Shown here: positions 18,366 to 26,828 of the stretch, in pieces
Numbering within the stretch: position 1 is the stretch's first letter
Layout: every line of letters begins with the position of its first letter
From: an uncultured Mycoplasmatota bacterium
GTDB taxonomy: Bacteria; Bacillota_I; Bacilli_A; RF39; UBA660
Direction: 5' to 3'
Assembly (NCBI GenBank): GCA_946414095.1
Contig: CAMKNB010000002.1
Location: 20,128 to 84,127, forward strand
DNA length: 64,000 nt
Notes under the pieces: generated by a model
Database searches by the model: none
What the model saw: only the letters and a program-made list of their open reading frames with translations
Told to the model about the DNA's origin: nothing
Program-made: the position numbers and the translations under genes

Positions 18366-20129
18366 ATGGATAAATATAATTGGGATTTAACAAGAATGTA
18401 TAAAGATGAAGATGATTACAAAAAAGACATTAAGGAAGTAAATGATTTACTTACTGAAATAGTAAAATACAAAGGTAAATTACTTAGTAGTAGTGATAAT
18501 CTTTTAAAATCTCTAGAAATTAGTGAAAGAATTGATTATCTTACTGAAAGATTATACGTTTATTCACACTTAGGTTACTATGAAAACATGGGAAATGTTA
18601 AGTTTCAAGAATATAAAGAAGAAATACTATCTTTAGTAGACAAATGTAGTAGTACTACAAGTTTTATGACTCCTGAATTGTTATCTTCAGATTATAATGA
18701 AGTTTTAAAATATATTAATGAAAATAAAAAATTAGAAAAATATAAGAAAATGCTTGAAGATACTTTTAGATATAAAAGTCATGTATTAAGCGAAAGTGAA
18801 GAAAAACTATTAAGTGATTTATCTGAAGTTATGAGAGTACCTAAAAGTACATATGATGCAGTTAATAATATAGATGTTAAATTTGATAAAATTAAAGATG
18901 AGGAAGGTAAAAAAGTAGAATTAACTTCTTCTAACTTTAGTAGATATTTATCTTCAAGAGATAGAAAAGTAAGAAAAGATGCTTTTAATAAAAAATATAA
19001 ATATTATAAAGAACATATAAATACAATAAGTTCATTATATATTGGAAAAGTCAAAGCAAATAGTATTATTGCTAAGATAAGACATTATGATAGTGCGCTT
19101 GAAATGAAATTATTTCCAGATAAAGTTAGTAAAAAATTATATGACAATCTAATTAAGATAACTAATAAGAATACTAAATACTTAAAAGATTATTATAAAA
19201 TTAAAGAATCCACTTTAGGATATAAACTTCATATGTATGATTTATATGTTAATACTTCTAAAGTACCTGAAAAGAAAGTAGAGTATGAAGAAGCTAAAAA
19301 GATTGTTAATAAAGCTTTAAAACCACTTGGAGAAGAATATTTAAGTAAGTTTAATTATTTACTTGATAATAGATGTGTAGATGTTTATCCAAAAGATAAA
19401 AAGAGAAGTGGCGCTTATGAATGGGGTAGTTATAAAGTACTTCCATATGTTTCATTAAATTATGAAAATAATATTGATTCAGTAAGCACACTTATTCATG
19501 AGATGGGACATGCTATGCATACATATTATAGTAATGAAAATCAAGAATTTATTTATGCAGGATATCCAATATTCCTAGCAGAAATAGCATCTACTGTTAA
19601 TGAAGTATTATTGAGTGAGTATTTGTATAATAATACAAATGATAAAAATGAAAAGATATATTATTTAGTAGAATTTTTAGATAAATTTAAAGCTACAGTT
19701 TATAGACAAGTAATGTTTGCTGAATTTGAAAGCACTATTCATAAAAAATATGAAAGTGGTGAAAGTTTAACTATGGAATCACTATGTGATACATATTTAA
19801 AACTTAATAAAAAACATTTTAGTCCTGTTGTTAAAGTTGATGATACTATTAAATATGAATGGGCAAGAATTCCACATTTTTATGATTCATTCTATGTATA
19901 TAAATATGCTACTGGATTTATTTGTGCATTAATAATTGCAGATAAACTATTGCATACAAAAGACTTTAAGGATGAATATATAAGATTCTTAAGTAGTGGT
20001 GGTAGTGAATATCCACTTGAATTATTAAATAGTATTGGAATAGATTTAACAGATGAAAAAGTACTTTCAAGAGCGTTTGAAATATTTAATGAAAAGAAAG
20101 AAGAACTAAAAAAGTTAGAAAGTGAGTAG
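18366..20129 (+). CDS. pepF: Oligoendopeptidase F (M3 family metallopeptidase)
   Basis: A 587-residue cytosolic zinc peptidase of the M3B family that degrades oligopeptides. The zinc motif HEMGH is at residues 378-382 within STLIHEMGHAMHTYYS, and the third ligand region IFLAEIASTVNEVLL lies about 25 residues on. The N-terminal helical part (WDLTRMYKDEDDY) is typical. ATG 18366 follows AAGGAG. It sits between dnaK and dnaJ, six nt before dnaJ, so it may share heat-shock expression. This placement is unusual; dnaJ normally follows dnaK directly. Confidence 0.93.
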   Translation: MDKYNWDLTRMYKDEDDYKKDIKEVNDLLTEIVKYKGKLLSSSDNLLKSLEISERIDYLTERLYVYSHLGYYENMGNVKFQEYKEEILSLVDKCSSTTSFMTPELLSSDYNEVLKYINENKKLEKYKKMLEDTFRYKSHVLSESEEKLLSDLSEVMRVPKSTYDAVNNIDVKFDKIKDEEGKKVELTSSNFSRYLSSRDRKVRKDAFNKKYKYYKEHINTISSLYIGKVKANSIIAKIRHYDSALEMKLFPDKVSKKLYDNLIKITNKNTKYLKDYYKIKESTLGYKLHMYDLYVNTSKVPEKKVEYEEAKKIVNKALKPLGEEYLSKFNYLLDNRCVDVYPKDKKRSGAYEWGSYKVLPYVSLNYENNIDSVSTLIHEMGHAMHTYYSNENQEFIYAGYPIFLAEIASTVNEVLLSEYLYNNTNDKNEKIYYLVEFLDKFKATVYRQVMFAEFESTIHKKYESGESLTMESLCDTYLKLNKKHFSPVVKVDDTIKYEWARIPHFYDSFYVYKYATGFICALIIADKLLHTKDFKDEYIRFLSSGGSEYPLELLNSIGIDLTDEKVLSRAFEIFNEKKEELKKLESE

Positions 20130-20135
20130 TAATAT

Positions 20136-21269
20136 ATGGCAAAAAGAGATTATTATGAAGTCTTAGGTGTTTCTAAAGATGCAACTGAAGATGAAATTAA
20201 AAGCGCATTTAGAAAAAAAGCCAAAGAATTCCATCCAGATATAAATAAGAGTCCAGATGCTCCTGAGAAGTTTAAAGAAGCACAAGAAGCTTATGCATGT
20301 CTTTCTGACAAAGATAATAGAGCAAAATATGATCAATTTGGTCATGCTGCTTTTGAAAATTCATATGGTGATGCCGGAGGTGGAAGTTATCAAGGTGGAA
20401 ACCCATTTGGTAATTTTGATTTTGGTGATATATTTGATGACTTATTTTCAGGTGGATTTGGTGGCTTTGGAGGATTTGGATCTTCTTCTAGAAATACAAC
20501 ACGTGCTAGAAAAGGCGCTGATACACTATATGGCATGAAGATAGATTTTATGGATGCTGTATATGGTACTAAGAAAGATATAGAATTAGAATACTATGAA
20601 AATTGTGATGATTGTGATGGAAAAGGTGGACATGGTGAGACTATTTGTTCAGAGTGTAATGGTAAAGGTACTGTTATTAGACAAACAAATACAATATTAG
20701 GAACAATTCAAACAAGAAGTACATGTCCAGAATGTAATGGTAAAGGTAAAACATATAAATCAAGATGTAATACTTGTAAAGGTAATGGAAAGGTTAAAGT
20801 TACAAAAACACTTACAATAGATATTCCAGCAGGTATTGATGATGGAGAACAATTAAGAGTTAGTGGAAAAGGTGAACCTGGTTTAAATGGTGGACCTAAT
20901 GGAGACTTATATATTGAAATAAGAATAACTCCTCATGAATTCTACAAACGTGAAGGAAATGATGTCTATGTTGATATGCCTGTTACAATTACAGATTTAT
21001 GTTTAGGATGTAAAAAGACAGTTAAAACAATGGACGGATATGTTGATATTAAAATTAAAGAAGGTAGTCAACCAGGTGATATTTTAAGAGTAAAAGGCAA
21101 AGGTATTAATAATCCTGACTCTTGGAAAAAGGGAGATTTCTATTTAGTTTTAAAATTAATAATTCCTACTAGTCTTTCTCGTAAACAAAAGAGTATTCTA
21201 GAAGATTTAGAAGATACTGATTTAGAAGATTCTATTGAATTTAAGAAGTTTGATAAATTAAATAAATAA
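20136..21269 (+). CDS. dnaJ: Chaperone DnaJ (Hsp40)
   Basis: 377 residues with the full class A layout. The J domain has HPD (in FHPDINKSP). A Gly/Phe-rich linker follows ([13 protein letters not shown]). Four zinc repeats are intact: [24 protein letters not shown] and CNTCKGNG. The C-terminal substrate domains come last. It stimulates DnaK ATPase and delivers clients. It starts 6 nt after pepF with no strong separate ribosome-binding site, suggesting coupling. A strong terminator overlaps its stop. Confidence 0.97.
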   Translation: MAKRDYYEVLGVSKDATEDEIKSAFRKKAKEFHPDINKSPDAPEKFKEAQEAYACLSDKDNRAKYDQFGHAAFENSYGDAGGGSYQGGNPFGNFDFGDIFDDLFSGGFGGFGGFGSSSRNTTRARKGADTLYGMKIDFMDAVYGTKKDIELEYYENCDDCDGKGGHGETICSECNGKGTVIRQTNTILGTIQTRSTCPECNGKGKTYKSRCNTCKGNGKVKVTKTLTIDIPAGIDDGEQLRVSGKGEPGLNGGPNGDLYIEIRITPHEFYKREGNDVYVDMPVTITDLCLGCKKTVKTMDGYVDIKIKEGSQPGDILRVKGKGINNPDSWKKGDFYLVLKLIIPTSLSRKQKSILEDLEDTDLEDSIEFKKFDKLNK

Positions 21270-21293
21270 ACAGATTGTTTATTTATTTTTTTT
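21261..21293 (+). terminator. Rho-independent terminator of the heat-shock operon
   Basis: 12-bp stem AATAAATAAACA / TGTTTATTTATT with GAT loop and a T run; overlaps the dnaJ stop codon. Confidence 0.8.
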
Positions 21294-21303
21294 AGACTAT
21301 AAT
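21275..21303 (+). promoter_or_regulatory. Promoter of the PPIase gene
   Basis: TTGTTT (21275-21280), 17-nt spacer, TATAAT (21298-21303). Its -35 box lies inside the dnaJ terminator's right arm. Confidence 0.5.
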
Positions 21304-21322
21304 TATAAAAGGAGGCTATAAT

Positions 21323-22051
21323 ATGAGTAAAAAAACTGAAATGTTAAAAAAAGAAAAGAATAAAAAGAAAATAATTATGTGGTCCATATTTGGATTGCTA
21401 GTTTTAGCTTTTATTATATGGGTAATAATTATTAATATTAAGGCAAATGGTTTAAACTATACAATTAGTAAAGAAGAAGGAAAGACAATTTATACCATTG
21501 AAAACTATAATTATGCAGAAAGTGAAGAAGAAACTAATTATGTTTTAATTGAAGTTGAAAAATATGGAATAATGATTGCTGAACTATATCCTGATATTGC
21601 TCCAATTACTGTTAAGAATTTTAAGAAATTAGTTAAAGAAGGTTTTTATAAAGATTTAACATTTCATAGAGTTATTAAAGACTTTATGATTCAAACAGGA
21701 GATCCAACTGCTAGTGGAAGTGGTGGAAGTGATGAAACAATTAAAGGTGAATTTAAAATAAATGGTGTAACAAATGATTTATCTCATACAAGAGGAGTTT
21801 TATCAATGGCAAGAGCTGGTGCAACTCCAGAAACAGAATTCACTATGAATTCTGCTTCAAGTCAATTTTTTATAGTTCATAAAGATAGTACATATTTAGA
21901 TGGTAATTATGCAGCTTTTGGTAAATTATTAAATGGTTATGATGTACTTGATAAAGTTGCAAGTGTACAAACAGATGAAAACGATAAGCCATTAAAAGAT
22001 CAAGTATTAAAAAGCATTAAATTTGTTAGTAAATTTGAGGGAGATTATTAA
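21323..22051 (+). CDS. Membrane-anchored cyclophilin-type peptidyl-prolyl isomerase
   Basis: 242 residues. A Lys-rich N-terminus is followed by one transmembrane segment (about 16-37, IIMWSIFGLLVLAFIIWVII), then an extracytoplasmic cyclophilin domain. Cyclophilin motifs include IAPITVKNFKKLV, LTFHRVIKDFMIQTGDP with the catalytic Arg, SMARAG, and SQFFIVHKD. It should catalyse prolyl isomerisation of exported proteins at the outer face of the membrane. ATG 21323 follows AAAGGAGG. folD starts right after its stop. Confidence 0.9.
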   Translation: MSKKTEMLKKEKNKKKIIMWSIFGLLVLAFIIWVIIINIKANGLNYTISKEEGKTIYTIENYNYAESEEETNYVLIEVEKYGIMIAELYPDIAPITVKNFKKLVKEGFYKDLTFHRVIKDFMIQTGDPTASGSGGSDETIKGEFKINGVTNDLSHTRGVLSMARAGATPETEFTMNSASSQFFIVHKDSTYLDGNYAAFGKLLNGYDVLDKVASVQTDENDKPLKDQVLKSIKFVSKFEGDY

Positions 22052-22052
22052 A

Positions 22053-22892
22053 ATGGAAATATTAGATGGTAAGAGTTTAAGTGCTAAAATTAAAGATGAA
22101 GTTAAAGCTGGTGCTGATTCATACAAACAAACGCCAATACTTGCAGTTTTAACAATAGGTGATGATGAAGCAAGTAAAGTATATGTTGAAAATAAAAGAA
22201 AAGCATGTGAATATTGTGGAATGAGTATGATGCATTTTGATTATGCAGATTGTGTAAAAGAAAGCGTAGTTATTAAAAAGATTAAGGAACTTAATAAAGA
22301 TAAAAGCGTTAATGGTATTATTTTACAATTACCTATACCTAAGAAATTTAATACTAAGAAATTATTAAATACAATTAGTCCAGATAAAGATGTTGATGGA
22401 CTTACAGATATTTCTCAAGGTAAAATACTTGGAGGAAATGCTACATTTATTCCATGTACACCAAAAGGTATTCTTGAAATATTTGATCACTATAAAATAG
22501 ATTTAGAAGGACGTCATGTAGTTGTAATTGGAAGAAGTGATTTAGTTGGAAAACCAATTATGCTTGAATGTATTAATAGAAATGCAACAGTTACTATGTG
22601 TCATTCTAAAACAAAAGACTTAGAGAAATATACTAAAGATGCAGATGTTTTAATAGTAGCAGTTGGACACAAACATTTAATAGATTCATCTATGATTAAA
22701 GAAGGTGCAATTATTATTGATGTAGGTATTACTCGTATTGATGGTAAAATATATGGTGATGTTAATCCAAATGTTGAAAGTAAAGCCTCTTATGTTACTC
22801 CAGTTCCAGGAGGAGTAGGACCTATGACAGTTGCTATGCTCCTTAAAAATACATTTATAGCATACAAATTACAAAACAAAATTGAAGATTAA
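22053..22892 (+). CDS. folD: Methylenetetrahydrofolate dehydrogenase / cyclohydrolase FolD
   Basis: A 279-residue bifunctional enzyme interconverting 5,10-methylene- and 10-formyl-tetrahydrofolate with NADP. Motifs: YVENKRKACEYCGM with the catalytic Lys, ILQLPIPKKF, PDKDVDGLTDI, FIPCTPKGI, the Rossmann GRSDLVGKP, and TPVPGGVGPMTVAMLL at the end. ATG 22053 follows GAGGGAG; the open frame extends upstream into the PPIase gene but ATG is clearly the start. Confidence 0.96.
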   Translation: MEILDGKSLSAKIKDEVKAGADSYKQTPILAVLTIGDDEASKVYVENKRKACEYCGMSMMHFDYADCVKESVVIKKIKELNKDKSVNGIILQLPIPKKFNTKKLLNTISPDKDVDGLTDISQGKILGGNATFIPCTPKGILEIFDHYKIDLEGRHVVVIGRSDLVGKPIMLECINRNATVTMCHSKTKDLEKYTKDADVLIVAVGHKHLIDSSMIKEGAIIIDVGITRIDGKIYGDVNPNVESKASYVTPVPGGVGPMTVAMLLKNTFIAYKLQNKIED

Positions 22893-22902
22893 AATGCAAA
22901 TA

Positions 22903-22930
22903 AAAAAATCTTGAGTAATCAAGATTTTTT
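22903..22930. terminator. Bidirectional terminator between folD and rpsD
   Basis: 12-bp stem AAAAAATCTTGA / TCAAGATTTTTT with GTAA loop; A-rich on one side and T-rich on the other, so it can serve both convergent genes. Confidence 0.8.
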
Positions 22931-22936
22931 ATTTTA

Positions 22937-23536
22937 CTATCTGTTGTAGAATTCAACGATAAGTGCTTCATTAATATCTGAATTTAATTCTTCACGTTCT
23001 GGATATCTTACATAAGTACAAGTCTTTTTAGTTTTATCAACATTTAAGAATGCTGGAATATTAATATCCATATTTACACATTCATTAATTACTGGATGTT
23101 CTAGAGAAGCTTCTTTTACAGAAATAACACTTCCAACTTTAACTCTAAATGATGGAATGTCAACTCTTTTACCATCTACTAAAATATGTCCATGGTTAAC
23201 GATTTGTCTTGCAGCTCTTCTAGTTTTAGCAAATCCAGCACGATAAACTAAGTTATCAAGTCTGCTTTCTAAAAGAATAAGTAAGTTGAAACCATGAATA
23301 CCTTGCATTTTACCAGCTGCTTCGAAAGTCTTTCTCATTTGTTTTTCAGAAAGTCCATATAAAAATCTAACTTTTTGTTTTTCTTGTAATTGAACACCGT
23401 ATTCACTAAGTTTCTTTCTACTTGTTCCATGAATTCCAGGAGCAGTAGGTTTACGTCTTAATTCTTTACCAGTTTCAAGAGTAGAAAAACCATATCTTCT
23501 AGATTTTTTGAACGCAGGTCCTGTGTATCTTGACAT
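22937..23536 (-). CDS. rpsD: 30S ribosomal protein S4
   Basis: 199 residues. It begins [16 protein letters not shown], has [19 protein letters not shown] and [16 protein letters not shown] sequence, and a central S4 RNA-binding domain ([38 protein letters not shown]). It nucleates 30S assembly and binds 16S rRNA. The C-form N-terminus without zinc cysteines is typical of Bacilli. AAAAGGAGG lies 9 nt before ATG. It is the only gene of its unit and is preceded by a long leader likely to mediate autoregulation. Confidence 0.97.
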   Translation of the reverse strand: MSRYTGPAFKKSRRYGFSTLETGKELRRKPTAPGIHGTSRKKLSEYGVQLQEKQKVRFLYGLSEKQMRKTFEAAGKMQGIHGFNLLILLESRLDNLVYRAGFAKTRRAARQIVNHGHILVDGKRVDIPSFRVKVGSVISVKEASLEHPVINECVNMDINIPAFLNVDKTKKTCTYVRYPEREELNSDINEALIVEFYNR

Positions 23537-23688
23537 AGTATTTATACCTCCTTTTTGTAATATTGTACTAAAAGGCTTCTATATTCCATTATAGGGAGTT
23601 TCTATTTGAATTTTCACCTTGGCAGAGGTTACTTATTATTTTCAAGAAACACGTTATAATTTCTTATAGCACTGCCACTTAAATACTT
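23537..23688 (-). promoter_or_regulatory. rpsD 5' leader, probable S4 autoregulatory RNA
   Basis: About 150 nt lie between the predicted transcription start (near 23687) and the rpsD ATG. The leader has GC-richer blocks than its surroundings (AGTGGCAGTGCTATAAG, AACCTCTGCCAAGGTGA and ACTCCCTATAATGG), consistent with folding. In Bacillus, S4 represses its own mRNA through a leader of similar size. Assignment is by position and length; I could not confirm the pseudoknot fold. Confidence 0.5.
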
Positions 23689-23693
23689 AGTAA

Positions 23694-23722
23694 ATTATAT
23701 AATAACTTTTAAGAAAAATCAA
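23694..23722 (-). promoter_or_regulatory. rpsD promoter
   Basis: On the minus strand TTGATT (23722-23717), 17-nt spacer, TATAAT (23699-23694). Its -35 box is 7 nt from the -35 box of a divergent promoter. Confidence 0.65.
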
Positions 23723-23729
23723 CAAATAA

Positions 23730-23759
23730 TTGATACAAATACTTATTTTATGCTATAAT
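23730..23759 (+). promoter_or_regulatory. Promoter divergent from rpsD
   Basis: TTGATA (23730-23735), 18-nt spacer, TATAAT (23754-23759). The transcript would start near 23766, which rules out the upstream in-frame start at 23730 and supports ATG 23781. Confidence 0.6.
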
Positions 23760-23780
23760 TTTAATTACGGAGATGAAATT

Positions 23781-24308
23781 ATGGCAAAAAAAGGAATGCA
23801 AATTAAGTACAAAAGTAAAAAGAGAGAAAGAAATAAGAATAAAATTGAGGATGATAGTGCATTAAAAAATCTATTAAAGCCAGTTATAATTGTAGCTGTA
23901 TTTTTAGGAGTAATGTATCTAATGGCAATAGGTCTTGAAAAATTAGGTACATTTGAAAAAGGATATACAGCACCTACTAAAGAAACAGAATTTGATTATA
24001 AAAATATTACAATATCTACTGTGTTTAATAGAAGTGAAAAAGCATATTATGTAATATTTGATAATTTTAAAAGTAATTATACAAGTAATTCATATGTTAA
24101 TTTACTTTTAGAAAGTCAAGATACTCCATATTATAAAGTTGATATGAGTGTTAAAGAAAATGCTAAATATGCTAGTGAAGAATCAAATAAAAAGGCTACA
24201 AAGCCTAGTGAACTTAAAATAAATGGAATTACACTTATTAAGATAAAAAATGGAAAAATTGTTGACTACATTGAAGGTAGTGACAAAATTGAAGAGTATT
24301 TAAAATGA
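23781..24308 (+). CDS. Single-pass membrane protein of unknown function
   Basis: 175 residues. A very basic cytosolic N-terminus (KYKSKKRERNKNK) is followed by one transmembrane helix at about 34-52 and an extracytoplasmic alpha/beta domain. The outer domain (ISTVFNRSEKAYYVIFDNF ... PSELKINGITLIKIKNGKIVDYIEG) has the strand-helix-strand rhythm of a thioredoxin-like fold, but no CxxC motif, so this is only a suggestion. ATG 23781 follows GGAGATG. The end overlaps murB by 4 nt, and co-transcription with murB hints at envelope-related work. Confidence 0.7.
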   Translation: MAKKGMQIKYKSKKRERNKNKIEDDSALKNLLKPVIIVAVFLGVMYLMAIGLEKLGTFEKGYTAPTKETEFDYKNITISTVFNRSEKAYYVIFDNFKSNYTSNSYVNLLLESQDTPYYKVDMSVKENAKYASEESNKKATKPSELKINGITLIKIKNGKIVDYIEGSDKIEEYLK

Positions 24309-25186
24309 TAAATGATTTAAATAAAATTTGTACAGTAAAAGAAGATGTAGATTTAAAAGACTATAATACATTTAGATTGGAATCAAAATGTATGGCGATG
24401 GTTTTTCCTGATAATTTTGAAGGATTGTTAGAAACTATTGAGATATTAAAAAAACATAAAGCATCTTATTTTGTAATTGGTAATGGATCAAATATAATAT
24501 TACCTGAGTATTATGATGGAGTAATTATTAATTTATCTAATTTCAATAAATATGAAATAAAAAATGATATACTTACTGCAGATTGTGGATGTATGTTAAA
24601 TAATCTTGCTAGTAAAGTAACTAATCTTGGTTACGCTGGTTTGGATTTTGCTACTGGAATTCCTGGTACAATTGGTGGAAGCATATATGGCAATGCGGGT
24701 TGTTTTGGTAGTTCAATGTCTAATGTGGTAGAAAGTGTTACTATTTTTGATGGAAAAGAAGTTAAAATAATAAAAAATTCAGATATGAAATTTGGATATA
24801 GAACTTCAATTGTAAAAGAAAGCAATAATAATTGGATAATACTATCATGTACAATTAAACTTACTAAAGGTGACAAGGATGAATTAAAGGCATTAGTTTT
24901 AGAGCGAACAAATAAAAGATTAGCAACTCAAGATTTAAAACATCCATCAAATGGAAGTATGTTTAGAAATCCTGAAGGGTATGCCGCTGGAAAATTAATT
25001 GATGATTTAGGACTAAAGGGATATAAAATAGGCGATGCAATGGTTAGCAATATTCATGCAAACTTTATAATTAATGATGGACATGCTACAAGTAAGGATA
25101 TAATTAAATTAGTAAATAAAATTAAAAGAGATGTTAAAAAGACTTATAATATAGATTTAGTTTTAGAACAAGAAATTATTAAGTGA
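24305..25186 (+). CDS. murB: UDP-N-acetylenolpyruvoylglucosamine reductase
   Basis: A 293-residue FAD enzyme that reduces the enolpyruvyl group to make UDP-MurNAc for peptidoglycan. Motifs: the FAD-binding FVIGNGSNIILPEYYDG, GIPGTIGGSIYGNAG, the substrate-binding FGYRTSIVKE, and NGSMFRNPEGYAAGKLIDDLGLKG. It is the short type II form common in Firmicutes (YRxS-type). ATGA-type overlap joins it to the upstream membrane protein gene. A terminator immediately follows its stop. Confidence 0.95.
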   Translation: MINDLNKICTVKEDVDLKDYNTFRLESKCMAMVFPDNFEGLLETIEILKKHKASYFVIGNGSNIILPEYYDGVIINLSNFNKYEIKNDILTADCGCMLNNLASKVTNLGYAGLDFATGIPGTIGGSIYGNAGCFGSSMSNVVESVTIFDGKEVKIIKNSDMKFGYRTSIVKESNNNWIILSCTIKLTKGDKDELKALVLERTNKRLATQDLKHPSNGSMFRNPEGYAAGKLIDDLGLKGYKIGDAMVSNIHANFIINDGHATSKDIIKLVNKIKRDVKKTYNIDLVLEQEIIK

Positions 25187-25207
25187 CAATTTTGTCACTT
25201 TTTTTGT
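25181..25207 (+). terminator. Rho-independent terminator of murB
   Basis: 9-bp stem AAGTGACAA / TTGTCACTT with TT loop and a T run; includes the murB stop codon. Confidence 0.85.
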
Positions 25208-25269
25208 AAAATTAAATCATATAATAAAAAAATACTATTATTTGATATATAATTATTTTAGGTGATAAC

Positions 25270-26514
25270 ATGAAAAAGTGTATAAAATTATTGTTTGGAT
25301 TATTATTCTTTAGTTTTTTTGTACCTTATATTTATGCTGACTCTTATGGTTTTTATATTGATACAGATACAAAAGAAGTAAAAAGTGGTGGAATAGTTAA
25401 GGTTAATGTATATGTTGATTCTATTTCAGAAAATGGAGAATCTATAGATTATTTTAATACAGGTATTGCATTTGATAAAAATGTATTTGAACTTGCTAAT
25501 GATTCAAGTGATTTTGAAGTTAAGAAAGATTGGTTTGTAGGCGAATTAAAGAAACTAGATGAAGGTGTCTTCTTTAATGTATTTTCATATAAAGATGCAT
25601 ATGTTTATGATGAAGGGTGGTCAATATATGGAGATGGTAAATATGATTTACTTGTTTCAAATATTAAGCTTAGAGTAAAAGATGTTGAAAATCAAACAGC
25701 TAGTATTTATGTTACAACTGGATATGATGATGAGGGTGATGAAAGACAAGTATACTATGATACTAGTGTTAATATAAAAATAAACAATAGTTTAAAAGAA
25801 AAAGATAATGACACTTTACTTAGTACATTTGAAATAGATGGAGTAGAATTAGACCCTAAATTTAATAAAGAGATAACAGATTACTATGCAAAAGTACCAT
25901 ATGATAAAGAAAGTGTAGTTATTGACTGTACATGTGAGGGAAATTACTGTGAAACTGATAATCAAAAAGATTATCCATTAGAAGTTGGATATAATAATAT
26001 TAAAATAACGGTAAAGGCGGAAGATGAAAGTACTAGAGTTTATTCATTTGTAATTATTAGAGAAGGTAAGAGCGATGATTCAAGTCTAGCTAGTATTACA
26101 CTTAAAGATATGCTAGGAAGTCCAATAAAATTTGATTTTAATCCTAAAGTAGTAAAGTATGATATTAATGTTAAAAATGTTATAAATAAAGTTTCTTATA
26201 CAAGTATTTGTTCTGGAGTTAATTGTTCTATTGATAACGAAACAGGAGAAAAAGAATTAATTGTTGGAAAAAATGAATTAATTATAACAGTAACAGCAGA
26301 AGATGGAAATACAACTAAATATACATTTAATATTGAAAGAGAAGAAGAAGAAAAAAGTTTTATTGAAAAGAACTTAATATTAATAGTAATTATTATAGTA
26401 TTAGTAATAGGAATTATAGTCACAGTAATACTCCTTATTAAAAATAACAAAAAACAAGATCAAATGATTGACCTTATTGATGAAGAAGATGAAAATGAAA
26501 AAATAGAAGAATAA
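25270..26514 (+). CDS. Secreted, membrane-anchored protein with cohesin-like and cadherin-like domains
   Basis: 414 residues. An N-terminal signal peptide (about 1-24, ending IYADS) leads into a cohesin-like beta domain (about 28-165; SGGIVKVNVYVDS, DYFNTGIAFDKNVF). Two similar 'cadherin-like beta-sandwich' repeats follow at about 190-270 and 275-355. Each contains a YDKESV- or YDINVK-like strand, paired Cys, and a closing TVKAEDESTRVYSFVIIRE- or TVTAEDGNTTKYTFNIERE-type strand. A C-terminal transmembrane helix is at about 365-388, with an acidic cytosolic tail. This is a cell-surface protein, perhaps adhesive or structural. It is flanked by terminators and so is probably monocistronic. Confidence 0.8.
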   Translation: MKKCIKLLFGLLFFSFFVPYIYADSYGFYIDTDTKEVKSGGIVKVNVYVDSISENGESIDYFNTGIAFDKNVFELANDSSDFEVKKDWFVGELKKLDEGVFFNVFSYKDAYVYDEGWSIYGDGKYDLLVSNIKLRVKDVENQTASIYVTTGYDDEGDERQVYYDTSVNIKINNSLKEKDNDTLLSTFEIDGVELDPKFNKEITDYYAKVPYDKESVVIDCTCEGNYCETDNQKDYPLEVGYNNIKITVKAEDESTRVYSFVIIREGKSDDSSLASITLKDMLGSPIKFDFNPKVVKYDINVKNVINKVSYTSICSGVNCSIDNETGEKELIVGKNELIITVTAEDGNTTKYTFNIEREEEEKSFIEKNLILIVIIIVLVIGIIVTVILLIKNNKKQDQMIDLIDEEDENEKIEE

Positions 26515-26517
26515 AAA

Positions 26518-26535
26518 AAGTCATTTAAATGACTT
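26518..26535. terminator. Bidirectional palindromic terminator
   Basis: Perfect 18-nt palindrome AAGTCATTT/AAATGACTT flanked by A and T runs, lying between two convergent stop codons (26514 and 26534). Loop formation would need the central bases unpaired. Confidence 0.6.
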
Positions 26536-26701
26536 ATTTATTCTTTTTATTTGTTCTAATTTCTTTAGTAGATAATCTAACTTTTTTACCATCAACTATT
26601 GTAGCTTGTAAATTTACTTTTTGAGTTTTTTTAGTAGCCTTTTCTGAAAAAGGTCTATTTTGAGAACTCATATTTTTTCTATTTGATACATTTTTTGCCA
26701 T
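26534..26701 (-). CDS. rpmB: 50S ribosomal protein L28, short divergent form
   Basis: A 55-residue basic protein. It aligns along its length with bL28: MAK start, an SSQNRPFSEKATKKTQKVNLQ block matching the NRSHAMNASKRTWGANLQ region of Bacillus L28, then VDGKKVRLSTKEIRTNKK matching VNGKPKKVYVSARALKSGK. It is shorter than the usual ~62 residues and lacks the N-terminal Cys of zinc-binding forms. A strong GAGGAGG site precedes ATG. It lies alone on the minus strand between convergent and divergent neighbours. If it is the only copy it must be functional. Confidence 0.72.
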   Translation of the reverse strand: MAKNVSNRKNMSSQNRPFSEKATKKTQKVNLQATIVDGKKVRLSTKEIRTNKKNK

Positions 26702-26771
26702 ATTATAACTTGCCTCCTCTTTTTAAGCCAAATATAATTTAACATAATTTTTCACTTAAGTAAAGCAAAAA

Positions 26772-26800
26772 TTGACTTTTTAGTGTTTTTTTGGTATAAT
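26772..26800 (+). promoter_or_regulatory. Promoter of the 284-aa gene
   Basis: TTGACT (26772-26777), 17-nt spacer, TATAAT (26795-26800). Confidence 0.65.
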
Positions 26801-26828
26801 ATTCACGAATTTAAGGGGGACTTTAAAT

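Noticed and set aside
22937..23690. A tRNA gene in the GC-richer rpsD leader
   Set aside because: No cloverleaf or CCA-type acceptor could be drawn; the position fits a ribosomal-protein leader.
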